From contig JAIXTO010000149.1 in assembly GCA_027483885.1 (NCBI GenBank), positions 1-39,687 on the forward strand: a stretch of DNA of 39,687 bases, given 5' to 3'. Shown here in pieces: positions 39,435 to 39,687 of the stretch (the first letter of the stretch is position 1; each line of letters begins with the position of its first letter). Made by a program: the position numbers and the translations under genes. Origin of the DNA: Rhizobiaceae bacterium. Lineage in GTDB: Bacteria; Pseudomonadota; Alphaproteobacteria; Rhizobiales; Rhizobiaceae. The notes beneath the pieces are model-generated. The model saw only the letters and a list, made by a program, of their open reading frames with translations. It was not told the DNA's origin and did not search any database.

Positions 39435-39687
39435 TTGGCCCGATTGTCCCTGCGCGGTATCAAGAAAAGCTTCAAGGCGGTCGATGTCCTGCATGGCATC
39501 GATCTTGAGGTGAACGACCGCGAACTGATCGTTTTTGTCGGCCCGTCCGGTTGCGGGAAATCCACCCTTCTGCGGCTGATTGCGGGCCTTGATCCGATCA
39601 CTGAGGGCGAGTTCTGGCTGAACGACCGCCTGATGAACCCGATTGCCCCGTCAAGGCGCGGCATTGCCATGGTGTTCCAGTCCTACG
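39435..39687 (+). CDS. Sugar ABC transporter ATP-binding protein, 5' part (3' truncated)
   Basis: The first 84 codons of an ABC ATPase cut by the window end. It opens with [20 protein letters not shown], then Walker [10 protein letters not shown], and the Q-loop start VFQSY at the edge, matching the MalK/UgpC family. It is distinct from the ATPase at 11169-12233. The start is TTG at 39435 with GGAG ten bases upstream; no ATG fits. Its permease and binding-protein partners are not in the window, which makes the substrate unknown. Confidence 0.82.
   Translation, partial: MARLSLRGIKKSFKAVDVLHGIDLEVNDRELIVFVGPSGCGKSTLLRLIAGLDPITEGEFWLNDRLMNPIAPSRRGIAMVFQSY

Overview
The window is about 39.7 kb of GC-rich DNA. 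Its gene families (several sugar ABC importers, a TRAP importer, Zur next to ZnuB, ROK and FCD-type regulators) suggest an alphaproteobacterium of the Rhizobiaceae (Agrobacterium/Rhizobium group). That placement is inferred from gene content and composition; there is no rRNA or marker gene to confirm it. No tRNA, rRNA, CRISPR array, insertion sequence or phage gene was seen. Gene density is high and many neighbours overlap by 4 bases, so operons are easy to read.

Region by region: (1) 1-626, the 3' end of znuB and zur. (2) 644-3136, a minus-strand operon of an FAH-family hydrolase, a gamma-carbonic-anhydrase-like protein and a membrane diguanylate cyclase. (3) 3457-5423, a LuxR/NarL-type response regulator and a GAF histidine kinase on the minus strand. 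They diverge from (4) 5695-11128, a ribose-type sugar ABC importer (binding protein, double ATPase, two permeases) and an SMP-30 lactonase. The space between (3) and (4) holds three 14-bp palindromes exactly 21 bp apart, likely response-regulator sites. (5) 11169-15417, a MalEFGK-type importer on the minus strand, diverging from a ROK regulator, a Gfo/Idh/MocA dehydrogenase and a ThuA-like protein (15624-18635). This set resembles trehalose-utilisation (thu) loci.

(6) 18703-29436 is the most interesting part: a sugar-acid catabolic locus of at least four transcription units. They encode two C4-acid-sugar-type dehydrogenases (DenD-like and LtnD-like), a FAD-linked 2-hydroxyacid dehydrogenase, an FCD-type GntR regulator, a XylX-like 2-keto-3-deoxy acid dehydratase, a complete TRAP importer, an enolase-superfamily dehydratase and an EamA transporter. 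Three promoter regions here share the core GTTGTCAGAyA, which matches the operator type of FadR-family regulators, so the local GntR protein probably controls the whole set. The inferred flow is: TRAP imports an aldonate-type acid, the enolase-superfamily enzyme or the dehydrogenases act on it, and the XylX-like enzyme dehydrates a 2-keto-3-deoxy intermediate. No final semialdehyde dehydrogenase, aldolase or kinase lies in the window.

(7) 29792-32338, an MFS transporter and an ArsB/NhaD-type membrane protein. (8) 32375-38320, a TetR regulator diverging from an RND efflux pump with two lipoprotein adaptors (TriABC-like layout, no outer-membrane channel gene). (9) 38755-39687, a HAD-family hydrolase and the 5' end of another sugar ABC ATPase, cut by the window edge.
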